Below are positions 52,877 to 62,117 of a DNA stretch of 64,000 nt, in pieces (position 1 is the stretch's first letter; every line of letters begins with the position of its first letter). The notes under the pieces are model-generated. The model had not been told where the DNA came from. It did no database searches and saw nothing but the letters and a program-made list of their open reading frames with translations. Made by a program: the position numbers and the translations under genes. Location: the NCBI GenBank assembly GCA_016790285.1, contig JAEUPJ010000007.1, forward strand, positions 1 through 64,000. The letters are read 5' to 3'. This DNA is from Roseateles sp. GTDB lineage: Bacteria; Pseudomonadota; Gammaproteobacteria; Burkholderiales; Burkholderiaceae_C.

Positions 52877-54994
52877 ATGACCACTTCTGCCCGTCTACCC
52901 TTGCTGCGCCATGCCGTGGCGCTCGCGCTCATCGCGCAATTCCCGACCCACGCCGCTGCCGATGCCGTGGCCGCTTCCGCCAACACCCTGCCGCCCGTCG
53001 AGACCGTCGGCCGCAGCGACTCCGGCGCCTACCTCGCCACGGAGGCCAGCGGCGCCAAGACCGAGCTGCGCCTGCGCGAGCTGCCGCAGTCGGTGCGCGT
53101 GATGACGCGCCAGGCGCTGGACGATCTCGGCGCCACCAAGCTCGACGACGTGCTCGACTACGTTGGCGGCGTCTCGCGCCAGAACAACTTCGGCGGCCTG
53201 TGGGACAACATCGCCATCCGTGGCCTCGCCGGCAACGAGAACGTGGGCATGGCCACGCTGTTCAACGGCTTCGCCTCCAACCGCGGCTTCAACGCACCGC
53301 GCGACCTGGCCGGCGTGGAGCGCATCGAGTTCCTGAAGGGCCCGGCCGCCTCGCTGTACGGCGCCAGTGAACCCGGCGGCACGCTCAACGTCGTCTCCAA
53401 GGCACCGTTGTGGCAGCGCGCCCAGTCCCTGGAGGCCTACGTCGGCAGCTTCGACCTGCGCCGCGTGGCGCTGGACAGCACCGGCCCGCTGGGTCAGCAG
53501 CTGGCCTACCGTCTCAACGCGGCGGTGGAACACCGCGACAGCTTCCGCGACCACGTGAGCGCGCGCCGCGAGGTGCTGGCGCCCGCGTTCACCTGGAAGC
53601 TTGGCGCCGACACGGTGCTCGACTACCGCGGGGAAGCCCTGCGCCACCGCACGCCGCTGGACCGCGGCGTCATTGCCGACGCGCAAGGGCGCCTGGGCGT
53701 GGTCCCGCGGGAGCGCTTCCTGGGCGAACCGGCTGACGGCGACGTCGAGGTCAGCAACCAGACGCACCAGTTCGTTCTGGCCCACGACTGGAGCGACGCC
53801 TGGCGCAGCCGCGCTGCGCTGTCCTATCGCGGCACGTCCATCCAGGGGTTCTCCACCGAGCCCACTGCCCTGCAGGCGGACGGCCGCACGCTGACCCGCC
53901 AGCGCCGCCTGCGCGACTACGACTCCCACGATGTAGCCCTGCAGGCCGAGCTGCAAGGCCGGCTGCGCCTGGGCGCCCTGCGGCACGAAGTGCTGGTCGG
54001 CGTGGAGAGCTTTCGCTTCCGCATGGACACGGTGATGCGCCGCATCAACCCGAGCCCGGCCGCCCCCTATGCCATCGACGTGCTCAACCCGGTCTATGGC
54101 CAGACCCAGCCCGTGCCCACGGCCAACACCGACACGCTGGAGCACCAGCGCAACACGGGCTTGTACGTGCAGGACGCCATCGAGCTGGCACCCGCCTGGC
54201 GCCTCGTTGCGGGCCTGCGCAGCGACCACTATCACCAGGACCTGCTCAACCGCCGCAACGGCAGCAGCACGGCGCAGCGGCCGTCCACGCTGGTCCCCCG
54301 CCTGGGCTTGAGCTGGCTGCCCGATGCGCAGTGGACGGTGTATGCCAACGCCTCGGAGTCTTTCCGCCCCAACGTGGCCAGTGCGGCACGCAGCTTCGAG
54401 CCCGAGCAGGGCCGCGCACTGGAGCTGGGTGGCAAGTGGGAGAGCGCCGACCGCAGGCTCGGCGCCACGGCCGCGCTGTTCCACATCGTCAAGCGCAATG
54501 TGCTGACCACCGACCCCGCGGACGCCACGCAGCAGATCGCCGCCGGCGAGATCCGCAGCCAGGGCGCGGAGTTCGACCTCGCCGGCCAGCTCAGCACCCA
54601 TTGGCGCGTGAACGCGGCGCTGGTGCTCACCGATGCCGAGGTCACGCGCGACACCACGCTCGCCGCCGGCAGCCGGCTGCTGAACGTGGCCCGCGTGAAC
54701 GGCAGCGTGCTGGCCGTGTATGAAGCCAGCACGGCCCAGGGGCAGCGCTGGAGCCTGGGCGGTGGCCTGACGCACGTGGGCCGCCGGCTCGGCCAGACGG
54801 GCACGAGCTTCGAATTGCCGGCCTACACGACCGCCAAGCTCGTGGCCAGCTGGCGCCTCAGCCCGACCCTGCGCCTGAGCCTGGACGTGGACAACCTGTT
54901 CGACACGACCTTCTACAGCAGCAGCTACAGCCGTGTCTGGGTGACGCCGGGCACCGCGCGCAACCTCAGCCTCGGCCTGCAGGTCAAGCTGTGA
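52877..54994 (+). CDS. TonB-dependent siderophore-type receptor
   Basis: 705 residues. Signal peptide (about 1-27), then a plug domain: LRELPQSVRVMTRQALDDLG, NIAIRGLAG and VERIEFLKGPAASLYGASEPG, followed by a 22-strand barrel ending LGLQVKL (terminal aromatic replaced by Leu). It moves a metal chelate across the outer membrane with TonB energy. The next gene, an ABC binding protein, starts with GTG overlapping this stop (GTGA), so receptor and importer are translated together. The 154 bp before the ATG gave no recognised riboswitch. Confidence 0.9.
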   Translation: MTTSARLPLLRHAVALALIAQFPTHAAADAVAASANTLPPVETVGRSDSGAYLATEASGAKTELRLRELPQSVRVMTRQALDDLGATKLDDVLDYVGGVSRQNNFGGLWDNIAIRGLAGNENVGMATLFNGFASNRGFNAPRDLAGVERIEFLKGPAASLYGASEPGGTLNVVSKAPLWQRAQSLEAYVGSFDLRRVALDSTGPLGQQLAYRLNAAVEHRDSFRDHVSARREVLAPAFTWKLGADTVLDYRGEALRHRTPLDRGVIADAQGRLGVVPRERFLGEPADGDVEVSNQTHQFVLAHDWSDAWRSRAALSYRGTSIQGFSTEPTALQADGRTLTRQRRLRDYDSHDVALQAELQGRLRLGALRHEVLVGVESFRFRMDTVMRRINPSPAAPYAIDVLNPVYGQTQPVPTANTDTLEHQRNTGLYVQDAIELAPAWRLVAGLRSDHYHQDLLNRRNGSSTAQRPSTLVPRLGLSWLPDAQWTVYANASESFRPNVASAARSFEPEQGRALELGGKWESADRRLGATAALFHIVKRNVLTTDPADATQQIAAGEIRSQGAEFDLAGQLSTHWRVNAALVLTDAEVTRDTTLAAGSRLLNVARVNGSVLAVYEASTAQGQRWSLGGGLTHVGRRLGQTGTSFELPAYTTAKLVASWRLSPTLRLSLDVDNLFDTTFYSSSYSRVWVTPGTARNLSLGLQVKL

Positions 54995-56568
54995 GCCCCG
55001 TGCTCACGCGGCGCCAGGCGCTCGCCGCCGCGGGTGCCGGATGGCTGACGGCACCCGCGCATAGTGCACGGCGGGCGCCACTGCAGATCGTCGGCCCGTG
55101 GGAGCTGGGCGGCCTGTCGCCCGCGCAGAGCGGCCACCTCTACCTGCGGCTGCAGGTGGCCCAGACCCTGCTCGATGCTGCGCCCGACGGCAGCCCGCTG
55201 CCCGGGCTGGCGGCGCAATGGCAGGTCTCCGAGGACGGCCGGCAGTGGCAGTTCCGGCTCCACGAGAGCCGGCACTTTCATGACGGCACACCGGTCGACG
55301 CGGCCAGCGTGCTGCCCAGCCTCGCCGCGGCACGGGTGCCGCCAGCGCTGCTCAGCCAGGCGCCCATCCGCGAGCTGAGGGCGGTCGCATCGCACACGGT
55401 GCAGATCACGCTGACCCGCCCCTTCGCCGGGCTGCCGGCGCTGCTGGCCCATGCGAGCGCCGTGGTGCTCGCGCCCGCCAGCCGCGACGGGCAAGGCCGC
55501 GTCACCCAGGTGATCGGCAGCGGCCCTTACCGCGTGGTCGAGCTGAGCCCGCCCCAGCGCATGGTCGTGGCCTGGGCGGGTGCGGCGGGCCAGCCAGCGC
55601 CCGACGTCACCGAAGCCCACTACCTCGCGGCGGGCCGCGCCGAGACGCGGGCGCTGATGGCCGCGGCCGGCCAGGCCGACCTGGCCTTCGTGCTGGACCC
55701 CGCCAGCGTCGCCCGCCTGCGCCGCGAGGCCGGCACAGGCGGCGGTGTGCGGCTGGCCAGCACCATGCTGCCGCGCGTGCTGCTGCTCAAGCTCAATGCG
55801 GGTGACGCTCGCCTGGCCGATGTGCGCGTGCGCCGCGCCCTGAGCCTGGCGATCGACCGCGCCGGCATCGCCCAGGCCCTGCTGCGCGAGCCCGACCTCG
55901 CCGCCAACCAGCTGCTGCCGCCGATGTCGTTCGCCTGGCACCGGCCGGGCCTTCCGCCGCTCACGCAAGACCTCGCCCACGCGCGCGAGCTGCTGCGCCA
56001 AGCCGGCTGGCAGCACCAGGCCCGCAACGGCGAAGCCGGATGGCTGGATGCCGCGGGCCAGCCCGTCAAGCTGACGTTGCGCACCTTCCCCGACCGGCCT
56101 GAGCTGCCGCTGGTGGCCACCGCGTTGCAGGCGCAGTGGCGGGCCCTGGGCGTGCCGGTGCGCGTGGCCATCGGCAACTCCGGCGACATCCCGCTGGGCC
56201 ACCGCACCGGCAGCCTGCAGCTCGGCCTTTTCGCGCGCAACTACGCGACCGTGCCCGACCCGACCGCCACCCTGGCGCAGGACTTCGGCCGCCACGGCGC
56301 TGCGCAGGGCGGCGACTGGGGCGCGATGGGCTGGCACCACGCCCCCACCGCCGACGCGCTGCAGGCCCTGCTGCAGGGCACCGCCGACGCCTCCCGGGCT
56401 GCCGCGTGGCGGGCCCAGGTGATGACCGCGCTGCGCGACGAGCTGCCCGTCATTCCCATCGCGTGGTACCGGCTGCAGGTCGCGGTATCGCCGCGCGTGG
56501 GCCATGTCGTGCTGGACCCGCTGGAGCGCAGCTATCAACTCCACCAGATCCGCTGGAGGACCTCATGA
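54991..56568 (+). CDS. Nickel/peptide-type ABC binding protein (family 5)
   Basis: 525 residues. The start RRQALAAAGAGWLTAPAHSA is a Tat-like export signal. Family 5 motifs follow: VAQTLLDAAPDGSPLPGLAAQW, WQFRLHESRHFHDGTPVDA and DVRVRRALSLAIDRAGIAQ. GTG at 54991 overlaps the receptor stop. Its TonB partner suggests a metal complex or opine-like metallophore rather than free peptides. Ligand is unknown. Confidence 0.87.
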   Translation: MSPVLTRRQALAAAGAGWLTAPAHSARRAPLQIVGPWELGGLSPAQSGHLYLRLQVAQTLLDAAPDGSPLPGLAAQWQVSEDGRQWQFRLHESRHFHDGTPVDAASVLPSLAAARVPPALLSQAPIRELRAVASHTVQITLTRPFAGLPALLAHASAVVLAPASRDGQGRVTQVIGSGPYRVVELSPPQRMVVAWAGAAGQPAPDVTEAHYLAAGRAETRALMAAAGQADLAFVLDPASVARLRREAGTGGGVRLASTMLPRVLLLKLNAGDARLADVRVRRALSLAIDRAGIAQALLREPDLAANQLLPPMSFAWHRPGLPPLTQDLAHARELLRQAGWQHQARNGEAGWLDAAGQPVKLTLRTFPDRPELPLVATALQAQWRALGVPVRVAIGNSGDIPLGHRTGSLQLGLFARNYATVPDPTATLAQDFGRHGAAQGGDWGAMGWHHAPTADALQALLQGTADASRAAAWRAQVMTALRDELPVIPIAWYRLQVAVSPRVGHVVLDPLERSYQLHQIRWRTS

Positions 56569-57533
56569 CCCTGCGTCGACTTCCCCCCGGGCTCGCCCGG
56601 CTGCTGCTGCGCCGCAGCGTGCAGGTGCTCGCGCTGGCCCTGACCATCAGCACCCTGTGCGTGGCCATGTTGCGCAGCCTGCCCGGTGACATGGCCACCC
56701 GCGTGGCCGCCGGCCGCTACGGCTACGACATGGTCACCAACGCCGCCGCCGCCGAGGTGCGCGCCGAGCTGGGCCTGGACCTGCCCCTTGCACACGCCTT
56801 GTGGCAACGCTGGCACGACCTCGCCCGCGGCGACCTCGGGCGCTCCTGGGTCAGCGGCGAGCCTGTGCTGCACGAGCTCGCCGAGCACCTGCAGGCCACC
56901 CTCGTGCTGACCGGCGCTGCGCTCGCGCTGGGGCTGGCCCTCGGGCTGCCACTGGGCTTGCTGTTCAGCCGACCGCACCCCGCGCCCTGGGTGCGCGCAC
57001 TGCAGGCCGGGACCCTGCTGCTGCGCAGCCTGCCGCCCTTCCTCGTTGCCGTGCTGCTGATGCTCGCCGTGGCCGTGCATGCGGGGCTGCTGCCCGTGGC
57101 CGGCACGCAAGGCGCGGCCAGCCTGCTGCTGCCCGCCCTGACGCTGGCGCTGCCGCTCGCTGCGGGCGTGGCGCAGGTGTTCGCACTGGCCTTGCAGCAG
57201 GCGCGGGCGCTGCCCTCGCACCTCTTCGCGCGCACCAAGGGCCTGAGCGACCGCGAAGCCCTGGTGCGCCACGCGCTGCGCCACGCGGCGCTGCCGCTGC
57301 TGGCCTACGCGGGCAGCCAGGCCGTGCTGCTGGCCGAAGGGGCTGTCGTCGTGGAGTCGCTGTTCGCCTGGCCTGGCATCGGCCACGCGCTGGTGCACGC
57401 CGTCTTCGGCCGCGACCTGCCCGTCATCCAGGGTGCGGCGCTCACCATGGGCCTGCTCTTCATCCTGTTCAACACGGCCACCGATGCGGCGCAGGTCGCA
57501 CTGGACCCCCGGCTGCGCAGGAGGCCCGCATGA
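56565..57533 (+). CDS. ABC importer permease, NikB/OppB-like
   Basis: 322 residues with about six membrane segments. SLPGDMATRVAAGRYGYD and GRSWVSGEPVLHELAEHLQATL are typical of the DppB/NikB family; LFARTKGLSDREALVRHALRH is the EAA loop. GGAGGACCTC precedes the ATG, which overlaps the binding-protein stop by four bases. It forms the channel with the next gene product. Confidence 0.9.
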   Translation: MTLRRLPPGLARLLLRRSVQVLALALTISTLCVAMLRSLPGDMATRVAAGRYGYDMVTNAAAAEVRAELGLDLPLAHALWQRWHDLARGDLGRSWVSGEPVLHELAEHLQATLVLTGAALALGLALGLPLGLLFSRPHPAPWVRALQAGTLLLRSLPPFLVAVLLMLAVAVHAGLLPVAGTQGAASLLLPALTLALPLAAGVAQVFALALQQARALPSHLFARTKGLSDREALVRHALRHAALPLLAYAGSQAVLLAEGAVVVESLFAWPGIGHALVHAVFGRDLPVIQGAALTMGLLFILFNTATDAAQVALDPRLRRRPA

Positions 57534-58330
57534 GCACGCTGAAGACACGCCATGCCGGCGTTGCGCTGCTGGCGGCACTCGCCCTGGCTGCGGCGCTGGG
57601 CCCCACGCTGGTGGGCCTGGACCCGGCCGCACAGCAGCTCTCGCGCAGCCTGATGCCGCCATCGGCCGCCGACCCGCTGGGCACCGACCTCTTCGGCCGC
57701 AGCGTGCTTGCACGCCTGGCCGAAGCGGCCCAGCTCTCGCTCCAGCTGGCGGTGTTGTCGGCCCTGGGCGCGCTGGCCGTGGGCACGCTGCTGGGTGTGC
57801 TCGCCGCCTGGCGCGGGGGCGCTGTCGCACAGGGCCTGGGCATGCTCGCCGACGCGGCCCAGGCCACGCCGGGCTTGCTGCTGGTGCTGCTGTGCGCGGC
57901 CCTGGCGCCTGGCCAGCTGTGGGCGCTCTACCTGGGGCTGGCGCTCGCGCAATGGGTGGAGTGCTACCGCGTCGCGCGGGCAGTGGCCCAGCCGGTGCTG
58001 GCCGGCTCCGCCGTGGAGGCCGCGCGCCTGCTCGGCCTGGGCCGTGGCCATGTCTTGCGCCACCACCTCGGGCCGGCCTTGCTGCCGGTGCTCGGCCGGC
58101 TGCTGCCGCTGGGCGCGGCGCAGGCCGTGCTGTCGCTGGCGGCGCTCGGCTTCATCGGCGTGGGGCCCCAACCACCTCGCGCCGAACTCGGCCTGCTGAT
58201 GACCGAAGCCCTGCCGCACTACGCCGAGGCGCCCTGGCTGCTGGCCGCGCCCGTTGCGTTGCTGGCCTGCCTGGTGCTGGGCCTGTGGCTGATCCAACCC
58301 GGCAAGGAGGCCGACGATGACAACCGCTGA
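57530..58330 (+). CDS. ABC importer permease, NikC/OppC-like
   Basis: 266 residues with about six membrane segments. GTDLFGRSVLARLAEAAQLS and the EAA region VEAARLLGLGRGHVLRHHL are characteristic of NikC/DppC. It overlaps the NikB-like gene by four bases and the ATPase gene by 14 bases. It is short for the family, with little periplasmic loop. Confidence 0.9.
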   Translation: MSTLKTRHAGVALLAALALAAALGPTLVGLDPAAQQLSRSLMPPSAADPLGTDLFGRSVLARLAEAAQLSLQLAVLSALGALAVGTLLGVLAAWRGGAVAQGLGMLADAAQATPGLLLVLLCAALAPGQLWALYLGLALAQWVECYRVARAVAQPVLAGSAVEAARLLGLGRGHVLRHHLGPALLPVLGRLLPLGAAQAVLSLAALGFIGVGPQPPRAELGLLMTEALPHYAEAPWLLAAPVALLACLVLGLWLIQPGKEADDDNR

Positions 58331-59801
58331 CGTGCTGCTGGCCGCTGACGGCCTTTCCGTCTGGCAGGGCAAGCGCTGCCTGCTGGAACCCTTGTCGTTC
58401 TCGCTGCGCGCGGGCGAAGTGCTCGTGCTGCTGGGCGAGAGCGGTGCCGGCAAGTCGCTGCTGGCGCAAGCCCTCATGGGCCTCACGCCGCCCGCGCTGC
58501 AGGTGTGCGGCGAGGTGCACCTGGCCGGGCAGCGCAGCGCCACCGCCGACGCTCACGCACGCCGGCCGCAGTGGGGCCGCCAACTCGCCTGGCTGCCGCA
58601 GGAACCCGCCGTCGCCCTGGACGAGCTGCGCCGCCTGCAGCCGCAGCTGGACGAGGTGTTCGAGCGGGTGCGCGGCCTCACGCCTGCCGCGTCTCGCGCT
58701 GCAGCCCGGAGCCGCCTGCAGGACCTGGGCCTGGCCGACGCAGCCGGCCTGCTCCCGAGGCAGCTCTCCGGCGGCATGGCCCAGCGTGCCGCCACGGCCG
58801 TGGCGGTGGCCGGCGGTGCCCCGGTCGTGCTGGCGGACGAACCCACCAAGGGGCTCAACGCGCAGTGGCGCGACCATGCCGCAGCACAGCTGGCCGAGGT
58901 CCCACAGCAGGGCGGCGCACTGCTGCTGATCACGCACGACCTCGCCCTGGCTCGGCGACTGGGCGGCCGGGTCATGGTGCTGCGCGAGGGCGCCGTCATC
59001 GAGTCGGGCCCGACCGCCGCCGTGCTGGCCGCGCCGGGACATGACTTCACCCGCCGCCTGCTCGCCGCCGACCCCGCGCGCTGGCCTCGCCCGCAGCGCG
59101 CGACACGATCGCCAGGGCCGGGTGCCGGCGAAGCCCTTCTACAGGCGAACGCCGTGGGGCACCGCCGCCACGAACGCTGGCTCTTCCGCGACGTGTCGCT
59201 GCGCCTGCATGCGGGCGACCGCCTGGCCCTGCTGGGCGAGAGCGGCAGTGGCAAGACGACGCTGGGCCAGGTGCTGCTGGGCCTGGCGACGCCGCGTGAA
59301 GGCCACGTTCGGCGCCGGGCCGACCTGGGCCCCCAACAAGTGCAGAAGCTCTACCAGGACCCGCTTGCCAGCTTCGCCCCCACGCTGACGCTGCACGAGG
59401 CGCTGCACGCCGTCGCGCGGCGCCACGGCCAGCCGGCACAAGCGCCGGCCACGCTGGTGCAGCAGCTGGGCCTGGCCCCCGCGCTGCTGCGGCGCAAGCC
59501 CCGTGAAGTGTCAGGGGGCGAGCTGCAACGCATCGCCCTCGCCCGCGCCCTGCTCACCCGGCCCCGCGTGCTGTTTGCCGACGAGCCCACCTCGCGGCTC
59601 GACCCCCTCAGCCAGCAACTCACGTTGGAGGCCCTGGATGCCGCGCTGCGCGCGCAAGACGCTGCATTGATGCTGGTGACGCATGATGAGGACCTTGCCC
59701 AGGCGGTGGCACCGCGCACGCTGCGCCTCGTCCCCGGTGTGCCGGGGCTGCAGGCCCACACCGCGCCCGACGTGCTGCCTCACGCCCTCTCGGCCACGTA
59801 G
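58317..59801 (+). CDS. ABC importer ATPase with two fused NBDs
   Basis: 494 residues. NBD1: GESGAGKS, signature LSGGMAQR, DEPTKGLN. NBD2 (from ~275): GESGSGKT, signature VSGGELQR, DEPTSRLD. Both Walker motifs are intact. In NBD1 the usual Gln-Gln-Arg after SGG is Met-Ala-Gln-Arg, a mild departure. It energises uptake through the two upstream permeases. Its end overlaps the convergent MBL-fold gene by 22 bp. Confidence 0.9.
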   Translation: MTTADVLLAADGLSVWQGKRCLLEPLSFSLRAGEVLVLLGESGAGKSLLAQALMGLTPPALQVCGEVHLAGQRSATADAHARRPQWGRQLAWLPQEPAVALDELRRLQPQLDEVFERVRGLTPAASRAAARSRLQDLGLADAAGLLPRQLSGGMAQRAATAVAVAGGAPVVLADEPTKGLNAQWRDHAAAQLAEVPQQGGALLLITHDLALARRLGGRVMVLREGAVIESGPTAAVLAAPGHDFTRRLLAADPARWPRPQRATRSPGPGAGEALLQANAVGHRRHERWLFRDVSLRLHAGDRLALLGESGSGKTTLGQVLLGLATPREGHVRRRADLGPQQVQKLYQDPLASFAPTLTLHEALHAVARRHGQPAQAPATLVQQLGLAPALLRRKPREVSGGELQRIALARALLTRPRVLFADEPTSRLDPLSQQLTLEALDAALRAQDAALMLVTHDEDLAQAVAPRTLRLVPGVPGLQAHTAPDVLPHALSAT

Positions 59802-60421
59802 GGGTTGGTGCGCCGCTCCCGCCCCAGCGTGCCCTCCGGACCGTGGCCGGGGATGAACACCGTGTCGTCCCCCATCGGCCACAGCCGCGTGCGGATGGCT
59901 TCCAGCAGCTGCTCGTGGTTGCCACCGGGGAAATCCGTGCGGCCGATGCTGCCGGCAAACAGCACATCGCCGACAAACACACGCTGCGCCGAGGCCGAGT
60001 GGAAGACGACGTGCCCCGGCGTGTGCCCGGGGCAGTGGCGCACGTGGAGCGTCTCCTGGCCGATCTGTACGGTGTCGCCGTCGTCCAGCCAGCGGTCGGG
60101 CGTGAAGGTCTCAGCCGGCGGGAAGCCGAACATGCGGCTCTGCTGCGCCAGGCCGTCTATCCAGAACTGGTCGCCCGGATGCGGCCCGACGATGGGCAGC
60201 CCCTGCTCACGCGAAAGCTGCCCCGTGCCCCCGGCGTGGTCGATGTGGGCATGGGTGAGCCAGATGGCCTTCAACGTCAGCCCCCGCTCCTGCACCGCCG
60301 CCAGCAACCGCGGCAGCTCGCCCCCCGGGTCGATGACGGCCGCGTCCTGCGTCGCGTCGCACCAGACGATGGAGCAGTTCTGCTGGAAGGGGGTGACGGG
60401 GAGGGTGAGGTACTGGAGCAT
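59780..60421 (-). CDS. MBL-fold metallohydrolase (YcbL/glyoxalase II-like)
   Basis: 213 residues. The metal motif THAHIDHAGG is present, followed by CPGHTPGHVVFH, FVGDVLFAGSIGRTD and FIPGHGPEGTLG, the metallo-beta-lactamase fold of YcbL-type hydroxyacylglutathione hydrolases. The YcbL-length protein lacks the extra C-terminal domain of GloB. It probably cleaves a thioester. It converges on the ABC ATPase gene. Confidence 0.9.
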   Translation of the reverse strand: MLQYLTLPVTPFQQNCSIVWCDATQDAAVIDPGGELPRLLAAVQERGLTLKAIWLTHAHIDHAGGTGQLSREQGLPIVGPHPGDQFWIDGLAQQSRMFGFPPAETFTPDRWLDDGDTVQIGQETLHVRHCPGHTPGHVVFHSASAQRVFVGDVLFAGSIGRTDFPGGNHEQLLEAIRTRLWPMGDDTVFIPGHGPEGTLGRERRTNPYVAERA

Positions 60422-60449
60422 GGGGGGAGATGTGGAGTTCGGGACTACT

Positions 60450-60497
60450 TGGAAAAACAGAGCATCACATGGAAAAACAGCTCAAGTGCAGCTTGAG
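60450..60497. repeat. Direct repeat and small inverted repeat in the 60.4-60.7 kb gap
   Basis: TGGAAAAACAG occurs at 60450 and again at 60470, 20 bases apart, followed by CTCAAG-TGCAG-CTTGAG (60481-60497). The 274 bp from 60422 to 60695 hold no gene and are less GC-rich than the core. The repeats may be regulatory or mark past insertion. Confidence 0.4.
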
Positions 60498-60713
60498 TCT
60501 GTTGGGAAAACCGCTGCGACCGTTTGACTAGATTTCTATCCGGTCGCCGCGCACGCAGTGGCTAGAGTGCAAGCCTCGGGTGCACCGGAGCGCTCGGGAT
60601 AATTTTTGGTAATTCCTGATAATTGAGCGCTGTGAGCTGGGTCTGGCTCTCCGTGAGCGTCCAGGCGCGCCACCTTGACCAGTCCGAGGCGCGAATGAAT
60701 CGCCCCGGATTTC

Positions 60714-61600
60714 CTAGACACCCGTGAGCCGTTGGGAATGGCGTCGTTCGAACTCGGCCGGCGAAGTGTCGCCGGCGGTGCCGTGGCGCCGCCTGGGGTT
60801 GTAGAACATCTCGATGTAGTTAAAGACGTCGGCGCGGGCGTCGTTGCGCGTGGCGTAGACCTGACGGCAGATGCGCTCGCGCTTGAGCAACTGGAAGAAG
60901 CTCTCTGCCACGGCGTCGCCGTGGCAGTTGCCGCGCCGGCTCACGCTGCTGACCAGGTTGTGGTCCCGCAGGAACTTCTGCCATTCGTGGCCGGTGAACT
61001 GGCAACCCTGATAGGAGTGCACCGTGACGGCCTGTTTGGGCTGGCGGCGCGCCATAACGCCATCAGCAGTGCATCCAGCACAAGGCTGGTGTCGATTCGA
61101 CTGCCCATCGACCAACCCACCACCTGGCGCGAGAACAGGTTCACCACGACCGCCAGCTACAGCCAGCCCTCGTGCGTGCGGATGTAGGTGATGTCGGTCA
61201 CCCAGGACTGGTCGGGCTTGGTCACCGAGAACCGGCGCTGCAGATGGTTCGGTGCAACCACGGCAGGCTTGCCGCCGCGCACACCCGGCCGGCGCCTGTA
61301 GCCGGTCTGCGAGCGCAACCCTTCGAGCTTGAGCAGCCGCGCCACGCGTTGCTTGCCGCAGCGCTCGCCGAGGTCGCGCATGTCCAGGGTCAGCTTGCGA
61401 TAGCCGTACACGCCGCCACTCTCCAGCTAAGCTTGCTTGAGCAGGCCGGTCAGGCGTTGATCGTCCTTGACCCTCGCACTCTGCGGTTCGGACTTCCGCG
61501 CGTAATTGCCGCTGGGGTGCACCTGCATCACCTTGCACATGCGCCGAACGCTGTGCTGGGCCTCGTGCGCCTTGATAAACGCGTACCTCACCCGGACTGC
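60714..61600 (-). pseudogene. IS3-family OrfB transposase, several disabling mutations
   Basis: Read from right to left: FIKAHEAQHSVRRMCKV, a nonsense codon (TAG, 61427-61429, where a Trp is expected in LKQAWLESGG), then MYGYRKLTLDMRDLG, and WVTDITYIRTHEGWL with a second nonsense codon at 61157-61159. A frameshift follows near 61040-61060, after which the frame resumes at TVHSYQGCQFTGHEW. The second catalytic Asp of the DDE triad (normally HSDQG) is Tyr. It ends RRHSQRLTGV with the stop at 60714-60716. Clearly non-functional. Confidence 0.88.
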
Positions 61601-61626
61601 TTGGCAAAGTACGCGGCGGCCTTCCT
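61588..61626 (-). pseudogene. IS3 OrfA, C-terminal remnant
   Basis: About a dozen codons reading FLRKAAAYFAKQSG, the standard end of IS3-family OrfA (leucine-zipper/HTH protein), with a stop at 61588. The upstream part is missing. Confidence 0.65.
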
Positions 61627-61819
61627 AAGAAACACCTTCCTGCACCGGCTGCAATGAGAGGCCGAAGCGCGCAGCCCGCCGCTCAAGCTGCTTGACAACG
61701 CGCTCACGGTACCGTTGCTCGTATTGGTCGGCTCCAGGGTCCTGGTACTGCATGCCGAAGCGTCCTGGGCCGCGACCAGGGCTCTTCTGGCCATCAGCGC
61801 CATCGCCCGGAGCGGCCAT
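61625..61819 (-). pseudogene. C-terminal remnant of another transposase
   Basis: The frame contains YQDPGADQYEQRYRERVV and RRAARFGLSLQPVQEGVS, a pattern I associate with the C-terminus of a transposase of another family, but I could not assign which. It abuts the OrfA remnant, so one element was inserted into or recombined with the other. From 61820 to 62117 no gene is recognised; this stretch is the likely upstream region of the next gene. Confidence 0.5.
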
Positions 61820-62117
61820 GGCAGACCGTCAACGACGGTGCCAAGTGATGGCGCTGCAGACTCTGGCCATGCTCGCATTTGACCCGCAGAAGCTTTCGCC
61901 AGTCGGTCACTGGCCGAGAGCGGGTCCGAGCACGACGGTTGAAAAGTGCGACCGGCGGTCGGCGTCGAACAGGCACCTCGACGACGGTATCCTCAAGCTG
62001 AACCGTCATGCCGCCTGGCAGCGGTCAATCGCCGCGGCGGAAACGCCGGCAGTGAATGAGGACGCTTTCGCGCGAGGGCAGGCGCGTCACCGACACATAG
62101 CCCACAGGGAGAGAAAC

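Larger units (their letters stand above)
60696..61626 (-). mobile_element. Decayed IS3-family element
   Basis: The left end is a recognisable IS3-type terminus, TGAATCGCCCCGGATTTCC (60696 on). Inside lie a broken OrfB and the last codons of OrfA. The remainder of OrfA and the right terminus are missing, replaced at about 61626 by another transposase tail. The element is dead. Confidence 0.8.
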
